From contig NZ_SNVW01000012.1 in the NCBI RefSeq assembly GCF_004361695.1, forward strand, positions 62,001 through 126,000: a DNA stretch of 64,000 nt, read 5' to 3'. The first letter of the stretch is position 1, and every line of letters starts with the position of its first letter. Source of the stretch: Curtobacterium flaccumfaciens. Its GTDB lineage: Bacteria > Actinomycetota > Actinomycetes > Actinomycetales > Microbacteriaceae. The translations under genes and the position numbers were made by a program. Shown here one piece after another: positions 9,901 to 18,214 of the stretch. The notes below the pieces were generated by a model. That model had not been told where the DNA came from and searched no databases. It saw only the letters and a program-made list of their open reading frames with translations.

Positions 9901-10080
9901 TCGTTCGCGGACGTCCCCGTCGACGTCGAGCTCGCCTTCGGGGCCCCCGTCGCGACGGCCGTCCGGACGACCTACCTCGGGGACGCGACCGGCGTGCCGA
10001 TCACGCTGGACGCCAGCGTCGCGCGGACGACGCTCGCGCCGTTCGAAGCGGCGGCGGTCAGCATCGTCACCACGGTGTGA
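6964..10080 (+). CDS. alpha-mannosidase, glycoside hydrolase family 38
   Basis: 1038 aa, full length for bacterial GH38. No signal peptide, so it should act in the cytoplasm on imported alpha-mannosides. The zinc site HSHFDFGYTD is at about residues 133-142 and the nucleophile Asp lies in MQTDVPGQVAG at about 251. The middle domain contains SMFNEHTWGASNSW, and the C-terminal beta-sandwich runs from about residue 660. Start ATG at 6964 follows AAGGAAG. It is the last gene of the transporter operon and links uptake to hydrolysis; the mannose released would need a kinase before reaching the isomerase. Confidence 0.92.
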   Translation: MTEPALVSAQPWSHLEARDGLLDRATVATGSIGGVRVRVLPEPLQTERDGTTVQAVRLLVDGRLPAPEAATLTGPAGELVVGSAPAPDDTSVRLLVRAVTEPTEVSLALPDLGDESISFVLLPQRQWSVHVVHHSHFDFGYTDPQTTVISSQRSYLDSAVELAAATSERPDAARFRWNVEALWAFADWERHRPAAKVAEFVRLVQQGSIGLSAMPYNLHTDTCSTEELHELLREARRIREQYGIDFTTAMQTDVPGQVAGLPDALQEVGVRYLAVAHNWAGRSMPHQNGALDLPRLFRWRTPAGNSVVVWMTDSPHGLAYMEGPMVGLTESYEVAETYLPAYLTALATRGYPFPPGVFGAHGETAEGRPGYPWEVLHLRTQGFMGDNGPARLHLSEVVRRWNETWTSPTLRVSTNEDFFAEAEARHGDELVTVEGDWGDWWVEGVGSAAVPLALAREAQATVSDARSFSQAAAWLGGQAVPTERADADAAYDAISMFNEHTWGASNSWTHGDEGYDSGERQWQWKVAQALTGHQRGRDLEEHALVYLADTVATPDDALAAIVVANASGATRTGAVRFLLKESTVPLDAHVAVRDGRTGERLDPVLEPQSNSLHRESGRWVTVQLRDVPAFGFVRIDVLHADQGAVVPRTHDALTTPAADLFTLENEYLRVVVDPQTSTIRSVVELATGREVVEQHAPAGFNGYVYDEYGSSGAGVNHLSNKLWSSDRLELLASRTTGGPAVLVERVSDAVEERLVYRFAAAGVDSVTVTLRLRHGEPRLRIENRLEKPVTRTKESAFFAFPFAAAEPVVRYEVSGGVTGDGLAHVPGAPQHMRAIRNWVSVQDADDAVVWVTKDAPLVHPGTISLPYAPFPASTSPARAATVYSWLHNNVWDTNFPIEQGFTATFEYAIGVRSHPAEPVEAVAVQTTADLVRPLSAVPASGSGGAGVASAELLTISDPRVRLVSVVAGDDDGTSVVRLQSFADVPVDVELAFGAPVATAVRTTYLGDATGVPITLDASVARTTLAPFEAAAVSIVTTV

Positions 10081-10084
10081 ACCG

Positions 10085-10117
10085 CGGTGCGGCCCGGCGG
10101 CGAGCCGGGTCGCACCG
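10085..10117. terminator. hairpin between convergent genes
   Basis: CGGTGCGGCCCGGC (10085-10098) pairs with GCCGGGTCGCACCG (10104-10117) with one mismatch and a 5-base loop. No T-run follows. Probably a bidirectional terminator for the GH38 gene and the convergent gene at 10130. Confidence 0.6.
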
Positions 10118-10129
10118 GGACACCGTCCG

Positions 10130-11179
10130 TCAGCGGGTGCTCCAGAACGAGATCGACCGGCTCTGGTCCCCGCTCATCACGACGGTGTGCGACGCCGCCC
10201 GGTCCGCGACCGGCCGGTTGCCCTCGCCGCCGTACCAGTACGACACGTAGCGGCGCTGGCTCGGCGACCACCCGACGACCTCGACCTTGTAGCGCCCGGC
10301 GCTCAGGACCGACCCGAAGAGACCGCCGCGTCCGGGCGACCAGTACAGGACCGTCGTGTCGAAGGTGCTGCCGATGGACTCGCCGTACACGTGCACGGTG
10401 GCGTTCGTGAAGTCGGTGTCGAGCTGCGGGTTGAGGATGCCGGTGAGCGTCACGCCCTCGGTCGATGCGCCGTCGATCCCGTCGACCACGGTCTCGGGCC
10501 GGCCGACGGCCTCGTGCGACACCCGGACGTACGTGCGCTCCGCGGTGGACCCGGGATCGCGGTGGAACCCCCACGACTGGTTCTTCAGCGCAGGCCATGA
10601 GTCGAGCGTCTCGTCGTGGGCGTTCACCTGCACGCTGTAGTCGTCGCTCGGCAGCCCGTGCACCCAGTAGTGGCCGTCGGGCGACGAGACGGTGCGCCGC
10701 ACGGTGCCGGTGTTCCAGCCGCGCACGACGACCGAGGCGCCGGACAGGTCCGCCCCGTACGGGTTGCGGACCGTACCGCCGATCGAGGCCCCGGTCCGCA
10801 TGACGAGGACGACGGTGTCGTGTTCGCCGGGCGCGACGACGACCCCGGTGCGCGTCGCGGGGATCGTGTCGGCGAACCCGTACGACCCCTCGCGCTCGCC
10901 GTGCAGCGTCCAGGTGCCGGCGGGGACGTCGTCGAAGGTCAGGCGTCCGCGCTGGTCACTCGTCGCGGACATCGCGGTGCCGCCGTCCGCTCCGCGCAGG
11001 TCGACGGCGACGCCCTCCATCGCGATCGGTCGCTTGTCCGGATCGGTCAGCATCACGGTGAGTGCGCCGTCGTCCGGCACCGCCGCGGTCGCGGTGACCG
11101 GTGTCACCAGCACGCCGATCAGTGTCGTGGCGATCACGGCGGTGGTGATGCCGGCCGTCGTCCGTCGTCGTGTGGTCAT
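10130..11179 (-). CDS. secreted protein with carboxypeptidase-regulatory-like (beta-sandwich) repeats
   Basis: 349 aa. The signal peptide (MTTRRRTTAGITTAVIATTL onward) has a likely cleavage after VTATAA. About three Ig-like or CarboxypepD_reg-like units follow, each with a G-x-V-x-G core (for example RTGASIGGTVRNPYGADLSG and EGVTLTGILNPQLDTDFTNA). It ends SISFWSTR without a sorting signal. No catalytic motif is seen, so it may bind polysaccharide or other surface partners. It is divergent from the second LacI gene and convergent to the mannosidase. The family assignment is from fold pattern; the function is unknown. Confidence 0.75.
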   Translation of the reverse strand: MTTRRRTTAGITTAVIATTLIGVLVTPVTATAAVPDDGALTVMLTDPDKRPIAMEGVAVDLRGADGGTAMSATSDQRGRLTFDDVPAGTWTLHGEREGSYGFADTIPATRTGVVVAPGEHDTVVLVMRTGASIGGTVRNPYGADLSGASVVVRGWNTGTVRRTVSSPDGHYWVHGLPSDDYSVQVNAHDETLDSWPALKNQSWGFHRDPGSTAERTYVRVSHEAVGRPETVVDGIDGASTEGVTLTGILNPQLDTDFTNATVHVYGESIGSTFDTTVLYWSPGRGGLFGSVLSAGRYKVEVVGWSPSQRRYVSYWYGGEGNRPVADRAASHTVVMSGDQSRSISFWSTR

Positions 11180-11240
11180 GGTGGGCCCCTGATCCCTGTG
11201 CGGGACCCCCTGGCCCCGGTGGAGTGGATGCTAACCACAT

Positions 11241-11306
11241 GCGCCGCCGCCCGCGCCGCCACAAGCGCCGCCGCCCGCGCCGCCGCCCGCGCCGCCGCGC
11301 GTGCGC
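11241..11306. repeat. GCC-rich simple repeat in a divergent promoter region
   Basis: About three imperfect units of GCGCCGCCGCCC fill the space between the secreted-protein gene and the LacI gene at 11363. It has almost no A or T, so it is unlikely to be the promoter itself. Confidence 0.7.
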
Positions 11307-11362
11307 CACGAGCACTGCCGTGGAGACCGTCCGCGCCGCCCCGCGCCCGGTACGGTGGCCAC

Positions 11363-12388
11363 GTGGGCACGGTCACGCTGCAGGACGTCGCGGACCACGC
11401 CGGTGTGTCGATGAAGACCGTGTCGAACGTGGTGCGCGGCTACCGGCACGTCAGCGTGGCCATGCGCGACCGCGTGCAGGCCGCCGTCGACGAGCTCGGC
11501 TACCGCCCCAACGTCTCCGGCCGGAGCCTCGCCACCGGCCGCTCGAACATGCTCGCCTTCGCGTTCCCGGACCTCCGCCGGCCGTACTTCGCCGAACTCG
11601 CGCACGTGTTCTCCCGTGTCTGCGCGGACCGCGGGTACCAGCTGCTCCTCGAGGAGACCGGCGGCACGGCGGACGGTGAGCGCTCCGCGGTCCGTGGTCG
11701 CGAGGCCGGTGTGGTCGACGGCGTCGTGATCCACCCGCAGGTGCTCACCCCGGAGTACATCGACGGCATCCGCGGGGACACCGTGGTGGTGTTCCTCGGC
11801 GAGGACGTCCGGCCGGAGTGCTCCGACCAGGTGGTGATCGACAACGTCGGTGCGGCCACGGATGCGGTGGACCACCTCGTCGCGCTCGGTCGGCGACGGA
11901 TCGGGTTCCTCGGGCACGAGACCGGACCGGCGTCACGCACCTCGACGTTCCGGCTCGAGGGCTACCGCGCCGGCCTGGAACGCGCGGGCCTCGCCGCGGA
12001 CGACGGCCTGCTCGTCGCACGCGAGATCGGTGACGCCGCGGGCGCCGAGGCAGCATTCGGTGCGGCCCTCGACGCCGGTCTCGACGTCGACGCACTCCTC
12101 TGCCGCGACGACCTGGCGGCGATCGGTGCGCTCCGCGCGATGCGCCTGCGCGGACTCGAGGCACCGGACGACATCGCGGTGGTCGGGTGGGACGGCTTCG
12201 GCCTGGCCGCGAGCCTCGCCCCCAGCCTCACCTCGGTCGCGCCGGACACGGTCGCCCTCGCCGAGTCCGCACTCGACCTGCTGCTGGGACGCATCGACGG
12301 TGACGACGCGGCCGGCCGCCTCGTCACCGTCGGCCACCGGCTGGTGGTGGGGGAGAGCGCACCGTACGCGGACGGTTCCGTCGACTGA
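11363..12388 (+). CDS. LacI family transcriptional regulator (second sugar cluster)
   Basis: 341 aa from the GTG at 11363 (VGTVTLQDVADHAGVSMKTV). The first 50 residues are the LacI helix-turn-helix, with YRPNVSGRSLATGRSN as the hinge. The sensor domain ends VGHRLVVGESAPYADGSVD. Convergent to the GH31/ABC operon, whose promoter carries a LacI-type palindrome at 18111-18126. It is the nearest candidate regulator of that operon, though it could act elsewhere. Confidence 0.88.
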   Translation: MGTVTLQDVADHAGVSMKTVSNVVRGYRHVSVAMRDRVQAAVDELGYRPNVSGRSLATGRSNMLAFAFPDLRRPYFAELAHVFSRVCADRGYQLLLEETGGTADGERSAVRGREAGVVDGVVIHPQVLTPEYIDGIRGDTVVVFLGEDVRPECSDQVVIDNVGAATDAVDHLVALGRRRIGFLGHETGPASRTSTFRLEGYRAGLERAGLAADDGLLVAREIGDAAGAEAAFGAALDAGLDVDALLCRDDLAAIGALRAMRLRGLEAPDDIAVVGWDGFGLAASLAPSLTSVAPDTVALAESALDLLLGRIDGDDAAGRLVTVGHRLVVGESAPYADGSVD

Positions 12389-12390
12389 CC

Positions 12391-12422
12391 GGAGGCGCGG
12401 GGCGGGGCCGCCACGCGCCTCC
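12391..12422. repeat. dispersed palindrome copy (convergent terminator)
   Basis: GGAGGCGCG (12391-12399) and CGCGCCTCC (12414-12422) pair around a GC-rich loop. It lies between the stop codons of the LacI gene and the GH31 gene, so it may terminate both. Confidence 0.7.
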
Positions 12423-12436
12423 AGTCCGTCACACCG

Positions 12437-14881
12437 TCAGTCCCCACCCGTCTGGTCGCTGTCCGGGTGGACCGCACCGAGCAGCTCGACCAGGGCGGCG
12501 CGGAGCGCGACCGGCAGGTCGACGCTCCCGAGTTCGGCGATCCGGTCGGCGCGGGACGCGTCCCGCGCCACGACGGTCCACGCCTCGAGCTTCTCCGGGT
12601 TGCCGGCCTGGGCCCGTTCGAGCAGGCGGCGTGCGCCGTCGCGTGCGTCGACGCCCACCGACGGCGGGCCGGCGAGGGCGAGCACGACGCCGTCAGCGGT
12701 GTCGACCTCGAGGTCGACCGAGAAGCGGTCCGCACCCTGCGCGTCCACCGTCTGTCCTGCTGCCGGGGCCGCGAGGAAGGTGACCCGCCAGTGTCGGTGC
12801 GCGGGGACGGACGAGCGATCCCCCTCGGCGGCGTGCACCCGGAAGACGGACTCGTCGGCATCCCACGACAGGCGGGTGGTGCAGACCGAGCCCGGGTCGT
12901 CCTCACGGTCCTCGACGAGGGTGAACGAGCCGGACGCGCCCGGCGCGACGAGCACCTCGAGCGACGTCGGGTTCACGGTGGCGTCGACCTCGTCCTCGGC
13001 GGCGAGCGGCAGGATCCCGCCGGCGCGGAGGAGCACCGGGATGCCCTCGATGCCGCGGTGCAGCTCGACCCGGCGGTCGCCGGCGTAGGTCGTGCCGGTG
13101 AAGACGTCCGTCCAGGTGCCGGGCGGCAGCCAGGCGCGGGCGCGACCCAGCAGGGACTCCGGGTCACGCGGCTCCACGATCGGCGCGACCAGCAGTTCGC
13201 TGCCGAACGCGTACTCGTTCGGCACCCCGTACGCCTCGTCTCGGTGCGGCTCCAGGTGGTAGACCGGTCGCACCAGCGCGGTGCCGGCGACAGCGCGGTG
13301 GTTCATGGTGTGGAGGTAGGGGACCAGCCGGTGGCGGAACCGCAGCGCCTCGCCCATCGCGTCGCGGGCCTCGGCGGGGAAGGCCCACGGCTCCTTCCGG
13401 ATGAACGGGTTGTTGGCGGAGTGCAGCCGCATGATCGGCGAGAACACCCCGAACTGCACCCAGCGTGTCGCCAGCTCGTCGTCGCGGACACCGCGGGTGT
13501 GCCCACCGACGTCGTGGCTCCACCAGCCGTACCCGATGTTCGCGGCGGTCGCGGTGAACTCGGGCTGGAACGCCAGCGACGCCCACGAGACCACGGCGTC
13601 GCCGGAGAACCCGACGGCGTAGCGGTGGCTGCCGGGGCCCGCGTAGCGCGAGAACGTCATGCCGGCACCGCCGTCGCGAGCGGAGTCGAGGTGGTGGAAG
13701 TGGTTGAGGAGCCACAGCGGGTCGACGCCGGGCAGGTTCGTGGTGCGGCCCTGCTGCCAGTCGATCCACCAGAAGTCGACGCCCTGCTCCTCGAGGGGGT
13801 GGTGCAGGTCGGCGAAGTACGAGCGGAGGAACGTCGGGTCGGTCGGGTCGAACGGGACGGCCTGCTCGGACGCCGGGTCGATGCCCATCGCCCGGGCGAC
13901 GGCGGGGTAGGCGTCCTCGAACGCGCGGACGCCGTCGGCGGGGTGCAGGTTCAGCGTCGTGCGCATCCCGCGGCGGTGCAGCTCGGCGAGGAACGCCGCC
14001 GGGTCGGGGAACAGCGACGGCTCCCACGAGTAGCCGGTCCAGCCGTTGCCGAAGCGCTCCGGGACGGAGCCCACCCGGTGCCAGTCCATGTCGATGACGG
14101 CGACCGAGAACGGCAGTCGTTCCTCGGCGAACCGGTCGACCAGGGCCAGGTACTCGGTGTCCGTGTACGGGTGGTACCGGCTCCACCAGTTGCCGAGCGC
14201 CCACCGCGGCAGGAGTGACGGCGCACCGGAGACGGCGTGGAAGGCGTGCAGTGCGGCGTCGTAGTCGCGGCCGTACGCGAAGACCGTGACGTCGCGGCGA
14301 CCCGGGATGCGGGTGCCGATCCAGCCGTCGTCCGTGAACAGGAAGGAGTCCGAGTCGTCGAGCACGGTGATGCCGTCGCGCGCGAGGATCCCCGACTCGA
14401 GCGGCATCCGACCGTCGACGTCGTCGAGGGTGCGTCCGGTGCCGCCGAGGTCGCGCGGCTCCTGGCCCCACCGCCACCGGTTGGCGTCCGGGCCGAGGGT
14501 CTCGACGGTGAAGCCGCCGGGCGAGAAGGGGCGGCCGTCGTAGCGCAGGCGGGCGCGGGCGGTGGTGACGACGACGCCGGTGGCGGACTGGCTGCGCGCG
14601 GCGTCCGCGGTACCGGCGGCGTCCGCGGAACCGGCGGCGTTCGCGCTGCCGGTCCGCTCGACGGTGAACGACGGGACCGGCAGGTCGCGCCGGAGGGCGA
14701 ACGTCGAGGCGCGGTCCTCGAACCCGCCGTCGTCGCTCCACTCGACGCGGAACACCCCGTCGGCGAGCACGGTCACACGCCAGTGGTCGCCCGTGATCGT
14801 GGCGGCCGGGTCGGCGCGGGGCGCTGCGCCGGGGAAGGGGCGGATCACGTCCGCGGTGGCCTGGGTCTCAGTCGATGCCAT
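12437..14881 (-). CDS. glycoside hydrolase family 31 (alpha-glycosidase)
   Basis: 814 aa, cytoplasmic (no signal peptide). The barrel carries VDFWWIDWQQG with the likely nucleophile Asp374, where classical GH31 enzymes have WxDMNE, and GFSGDAVVSW with the likely acid/base Asp428. The variant nucleophile context makes the substrate uncertain (alpha-glucoside, alpha-xyloside or other alpha-glycoside). The ATG at 14881 shares one base with the upstream permease stop (TGATG). Residues 77-100 are a low-complexity Ala/Gly/Ser stretch coded by an 18-bp tandem repeat. Last gene of the operon, so it should cleave the sugar taken up by the transporter. Confidence 0.9.
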   Translation of the reverse strand: MASTETQATADVIRPFPGAAPRADPAATITGDHWRVTVLADGVFRVEWSDDGGFEDRASTFALRRDLPVPSFTVERTGSANAAGSADAAGTADAARSQSATGVVVTTARARLRYDGRPFSPGGFTVETLGPDANRWRWGQEPRDLGGTGRTLDDVDGRMPLESGILARDGITVLDDSDSFLFTDDGWIGTRIPGRRDVTVFAYGRDYDAALHAFHAVSGAPSLLPRWALGNWWSRYHPYTDTEYLALVDRFAEERLPFSVAVIDMDWHRVGSVPERFGNGWTGYSWEPSLFPDPAAFLAELHRRGMRTTLNLHPADGVRAFEDAYPAVARAMGIDPASEQAVPFDPTDPTFLRSYFADLHHPLEEQGVDFWWIDWQQGRTTNLPGVDPLWLLNHFHHLDSARDGGAGMTFSRYAGPGSHRYAVGFSGDAVVSWASLAFQPEFTATAANIGYGWWSHDVGGHTRGVRDDELATRWVQFGVFSPIMRLHSANNPFIRKEPWAFPAEARDAMGEALRFRHRLVPYLHTMNHRAVAGTALVRPVYHLEPHRDEAYGVPNEYAFGSELLVAPIVEPRDPESLLGRARAWLPPGTWTDVFTGTTYAGDRRVELHRGIEGIPVLLRAGGILPLAAEDEVDATVNPTSLEVLVAPGASGSFTLVEDREDDPGSVCTTRLSWDADESVFRVHAAEGDRSSVPAHRHWRVTFLAAPAAGQTVDAQGADRFSVDLEVDTADGVVLALAGPPSVGVDARDGARRLLERAQAGNPEKLEAWTVVARDASRADRIAELGSVDLPVALRAALVELLGAVHPDSDQTGGD
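14598..14651. repeat. in-frame 18-bp tandem repeat in the GH31 gene
   Basis: Three 18-bp units start at 14598, 14616 and 14634 (GCGGCGTCCGCGGTACCG and variants). They code for a six-residue Gly/Ser-Ala repeat in the N-terminal domain without breaking the frame. Confidence 0.85.
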
Positions 14882-15783
14882 CAGTTCTTCACCGCTCCCT
14901 GGGTCACACCCGAGATCACCCAGCGCTGGGCGAACAGGTACACGATGATCGTCGGCGCCATCGCCATCAGGTAGGACGCGAACGCCACGTTGTAGTTCGT
15001 GCCGAACTTGCTCTGGAAGATGTTCTGCACGACCGGCAGCGTCTGCATCGTCGGGTCGGCCGTGATGAGCGACGGCAGCATGAAGTCGTTCCACGAGGCC
15101 AGGAAGGCGAAGATGCCGACCGTGGCGTTCATCGGCGCGAGCAGCGGCAGGATGATCTGCCAGAAGATCTGCCACGTGCTCGCCCCGTCGATGCGGGCGC
15201 TCTCCTCGAGCTCGACCGGGATGGACCGGAGGTAGGCCGAGTAGAGGAGCACGCTGAACGACAGCTGGAACATGGCGTGCAGGATCCCGACGCCGATCGG
15301 GTTGTCGAGGCCGAGCTGCGCCGTGAGCTTGATCTGCGGCAGGGCGATGACCGGGAACGGCAGGAACATCGCCGCGAGCAGGTACACGAACGAGAAGCGG
15401 AAGAACCGCTTGTGCCAGTTCCGCACGATCGCGTACGAGGCGAACGAGCTGAGGAGCAGCGTCGCGACGACGGTGAGCGCGGCGACGCCGACGGACACGG
15501 AGAACGAGACGGGGAAGCGCGTCAGCTGCCACGCCTCGACGAAGCTCGCCGGGTTGAACGGCGCGGGCAGGGACAGGGCGTTGCCGTCCACCGACTGCGC
15601 GCTCGTCTTGAACGCCATCGCCACGGTGACGTAGAGCGGCACGAGGACGGTCAGGGACGCGACCGCGAGCAGGATCGTCAGCGGCCAGTTGATCCGGCCG
15701 AGGCGTCCACGGCGGCGGGGCGGCTGGCCGGGGTCGGTCGGTGTCGTGCGGGGGACTGGGGTGCGGGTGTCGACGGCGGTCAT
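14881..15783 (-). CDS. sugar ABC transporter permease (MalG type)
   Basis: 300 aa. The basic cytoplasmic N-terminus (PPRRRGRLGRINWP) is followed by six membrane helices. EAA loop: VELEESARIDGASTWQIFWQ. The ATG at 15783 overlaps the stop of the upstream permease by four bases (ATGA). Partner of the permease at 15780-16736 in the GH31 operon. Confidence 0.92.
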   Translation of the reverse strand: MTAVDTRTPVPRTTPTDPGQPPRRRGRLGRINWPLTILLAVASLTVLVPLYVTVAMAFKTSAQSVDGNALSLPAPFNPASFVEAWQLTRFPVSFSVSVGVAALTVVATLLLSSFASYAIVRNWHKRFFRFSFVYLLAAMFLPFPVIALPQIKLTAQLGLDNPIGVGILHAMFQLSFSVLLYSAYLRSIPVELEESARIDGASTWQIFWQIILPLLAPMNATVGIFAFLASWNDFMLPSLITADPTMQTLPVVQNIFQSKFGTNYNVAFASYLMAMAPTIIVYLFAQRWVISGVTQGAVKN

Positions 15784-16736
15784 GCGAGTCGCAGGTTCCT
15801 TCCACGGGTCGCCGCGAGCTGCAGCACGGAGATGAGGACGGTGATGATGAAGAAGACGGTCGCGTTCGCCATCTGGTAGGCGTAGTCGCCGCCGGTGAAG
15901 CCGCCGAAGATCGTCATCGCGACGCTGCTCGTCGCGGTGCCCGGGCCACCGCCGGTGAGCCCGACGATGACGTCGTACGCGCCGAGGTAGCCCTTCACGC
16001 CGAGCACCGTGTTGATGACGATGAACCCGCTGATGAGCGGCAGCGTGATGGAGCGGAGCTGCTTCCAGGCGCCGGCGCCGTCGAGCGCACTCGCCTCGTA
16101 CAGGTCGTTCGGGATCGACGTGAGCCCCGCGGTGTAGACGAGGAGCGCTCCCGGCACGGTCTGCCAGGCCGAGACGATCACGATCGACAGCCACGCCAGG
16201 TTCGGGTCGCCGAGGATGCTCTGCTCGAGCGGCCCGAAGCCGACTGACGTGGCGAGGGCGGGGAGCGTGTTCGAGAACAGGTAGTTGAATACGTACGCCA
16301 CGACGATGCCGGAGACGACCATCGGGATGACGAACACCGAGCGGAGTCCGGCGGCGTACTTGACCTTCTTCGTCAGGCCGATCGCCAGCGCCAACGCGAT
16401 GACCTGCGTGACGACCACCGTGACGAGCGCGAACCCGAGCGTGAACCCGTACGAGGCGAGGATCGACGGGTCGGACACGAGCGCCTTGTAGTTCTCGAGC
16501 CCGAGGAAGTGCCACGCGCCGAAGCCGAGGTAGTCCGTGAAGCTGTAGAAGATGCCGACGCACGCGGGCGCGACGACGAACGCGGTGAACAGCACGAGGG
16601 CCGGCACCACGAAGAAGTAGTACATCCGCTCCGTGCGGTGCAGCGAGCCGACGCGACGGTGCACGCGCGTGGCCGCCGTGGCCGGGCCGGGTGCTGGCTG
16701 ATCGGTCTCGCGGGCGAGTGGGGTCTGCATGGTCAT
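15780..16736 (-). CDS. sugar ABC transporter permease (MalF type)
   Basis: 318 aa with six membrane helices, starting near RMYYFFVVPALVLFTAFVVA. EAA loop: NDLYEASALDGAGAWKQLRS. AGGAG stands five bases before the ATG at 16736. It follows the binding-protein gene by 29 bp. No ATPase gene is present in this operon either. Confidence 0.92.
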   Translation of the reverse strand: MTMQTPLARETDQPAPGPATAATRVHRRVGSLHRTERMYYFFVVPALVLFTAFVVAPACVGIFYSFTDYLGFGAWHFLGLENYKALVSDPSILASYGFTLGFALVTVVVTQVIALALAIGLTKKVKYAAGLRSVFVIPMVVSGIVVAYVFNYLFSNTLPALATSVGFGPLEQSILGDPNLAWLSIVIVSAWQTVPGALLVYTAGLTSIPNDLYEASALDGAGAWKQLRSITLPLISGFIVINTVLGVKGYLGAYDVIVGLTGGGPGTATSSVAMTIFGGFTGGDYAYQMANATVFFIITVLISVLQLAATRGRNLRLA

Positions 16737-16765
16737 GATCGCTCCTGGGGTCCTGGTCGCCGGGC

Positions 16766-18073
16766 TCAGACCGTCGCCGACCGGCCGGCGAGCCGCCGCC
16801 AGTCCGCGTCGAGTCGCCGCAGCATCGAGGTGAAGTCGCCGCTCCGGATCGCCGACTGCAGGTAGTTGCCGAGCGGGATGGAGGTCGGGATGAAGGTGCC
16901 GGCGCCCTGGTAGAACGCGGCGTCGTCGACGTACTGCTGCAGGCCCGCGAGTCGCTCGTCGTTCTGCGGCGGAGCGCCCTTCCGGGTGGAGTACGCGAGG
17001 TTGTCGCGGTTGTACGCGTCGATGACCTCGTCCTGCATGAGGAACTCGACGAGCTCGTGCGCCTGGTCGACGTGCCCGCTGGCCTCCGGGATCCAGAGTC
17101 CGAGGTCGACGTTCACCCGGGCCTTGCGGTCGGCGGGGTCGTTCGACACGGGGAGTGCGAAGGTGCCGACCTCGAGCTTGTCGTCGATGAGCGCGATCTG
17201 CCCGAGCGCCCACGGCCCCTGCAGGTACATCGCGGCCTTGCCCTGCCCGAACGCCAGGTTGCCGTCGGCGTACGACCGGGTCGCGTGGTCCGGGTTGAAG
17301 AACGACGAGATGGTCTTCGCGCGCTCCATCGGCACGGCGAAGGTCTTCTCGAACGACACCTCGGAGTCCGGCCCGACGTCGGCGCCGATCGTCTTCATCT
17401 TCCGGAAGAACTCCCCGGTGTCGACGAGGCTGCCCACCGAGTAGTCGAACAGGCCCTGCCAGAGCGTCCACGTGTCACGGTCGGTCGCGTAGACCGGCGT
17501 GATGCCGGCCTTCTGCAGCTCGGTGCAGACGTCGACGAACTCGTGCCAGGTGGTGGGGACCGGCAGTCCGTGGTCCGCGAAGATCTTCTTGTTGTAGATG
17601 ACGCCGGCAGCGGCCAGCGAGTACGGCAGGACGCTGACGCGGCCCGGGTACTTCGCGTACTGGTCGCCGAGCGCCGCGATGCTCGGGCGGATCCGGTCGG
17701 CGGACGGCAGACCGCTGAGGTCGCGGAGCACCCCGCGCTCGACGTACCGGGCGAGTTCGAGGTTGTCGTTGAAGCACCCGACGTCGGCCGGCTGGCCCCG
17801 GACGAACTGCGGCGCGATCGCCGTGGTGCTGTCGTGGACGACGGAGACGCCGGCGTGCTCGCGTTCGAAGCGGCGGAGGAGCTTGTCGAAGTAGGCGATC
17901 ACCTCCTGCTTCTGCTCGTAGAAGCGGAGCGTGGTGCCGCCCGCTGCGGCCTGGCCGGGTGTCGCGCACCCCGCCAGCGCCAGCGTGCCGAGCGCGATCC
18001 CGCCCGCCGCCCCGGCGAGGAACCCACGCCGTCCGAGCGTCGTCCCGATGGTTCCTGTCCTGCTGCCGACCAT
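16766..18073 (-). CDS. sugar ABC transporter substrate-binding lipoprotein
   Basis: 435 aa from the ATG at 18073. It has a twin-arginine-like signal (LGRRGFLAGAAGGIALGTLA) and lipobox LAGC. The family 1 solute-binding fold shows an early TTLRFYEQKQEVIAYFDKLL and late GKAAMYLQGPWALGQIALID. The start at 18073 is preferred over the upstream ATG at 18109 because it has GAGGGAG before it and because the predicted -10 overlaps the 18109 codon. First gene of the GH31 operon. Confidence 0.9.
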   Translation of the reverse strand: MVGSRTGTIGTTLGRRGFLAGAAGGIALGTLALAGCATPGQAAAGGTTLRFYEQKQEVIAYFDKLLRRFEREHAGVSVVHDSTTAIAPQFVRGQPADVGCFNDNLELARYVERGVLRDLSGLPSADRIRPSIAALGDQYAKYPGRVSVLPYSLAAAGVIYNKKIFADHGLPVPTTWHEFVDVCTELQKAGITPVYATDRDTWTLWQGLFDYSVGSLVDTGEFFRKMKTIGADVGPDSEVSFEKTFAVPMERAKTISSFFNPDHATRSYADGNLAFGQGKAAMYLQGPWALGQIALIDDKLEVGTFALPVSNDPADRKARVNVDLGLWIPEASGHVDQAHELVEFLMQDEVIDAYNRDNLAYSTRKGAPPQNDERLAGLQQYVDDAAFYQGAGTFIPTSIPLGNYLQSAIRSGDFTSMLRRLDADWRRLAGRSATV

Positions 18074-18108
18074 TGCTGCTCCCTCGTGCGCTCCCTCGCG
18101 CGTGGTCA

Positions 18109-18137
18109 TGTTTACAGCGCTGGAAACCGCAAGTCAA
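18109..18137 (-). promoter_or_regulatory. promoter with LacI-type operator, GH31 operon
   Basis: On the minus strand TTGACT (18132-18137) and TAAACA (18109-18114) are 17 bp apart. The dyad TTTACAGCGCTGGAAA (18111-18126) overlaps the -10 and spacer and has the CAGCGCTG centre typical of LacI-family operators. Confidence 0.75.
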
Positions 18138-18152
18138 CGTTGTAATCCGGAC

Positions 18153-18167
18153 AGGAGGCGCGGTGCG
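18153..18167. repeat. half copy of the dispersed palindrome
   Basis: AGGAGGCGCGGTGCG matches the left arm of the full element; no right arm is present. It lies between the GH31 operon promoter and the hydrolase stop codon. Confidence 0.5.
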
Positions 18168-18214
18168 CGTCGTTCTCGTCGCTGCGGTCCGCCTCGGGGT
18201 CGCGCCCGGCGGGC

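Noticed and set aside
11241..11306. GCC repeats as a possible CRISPR or iteron array
   Set aside because: Units are a few bases long with no unique spacers; simple GC-rich slippage.
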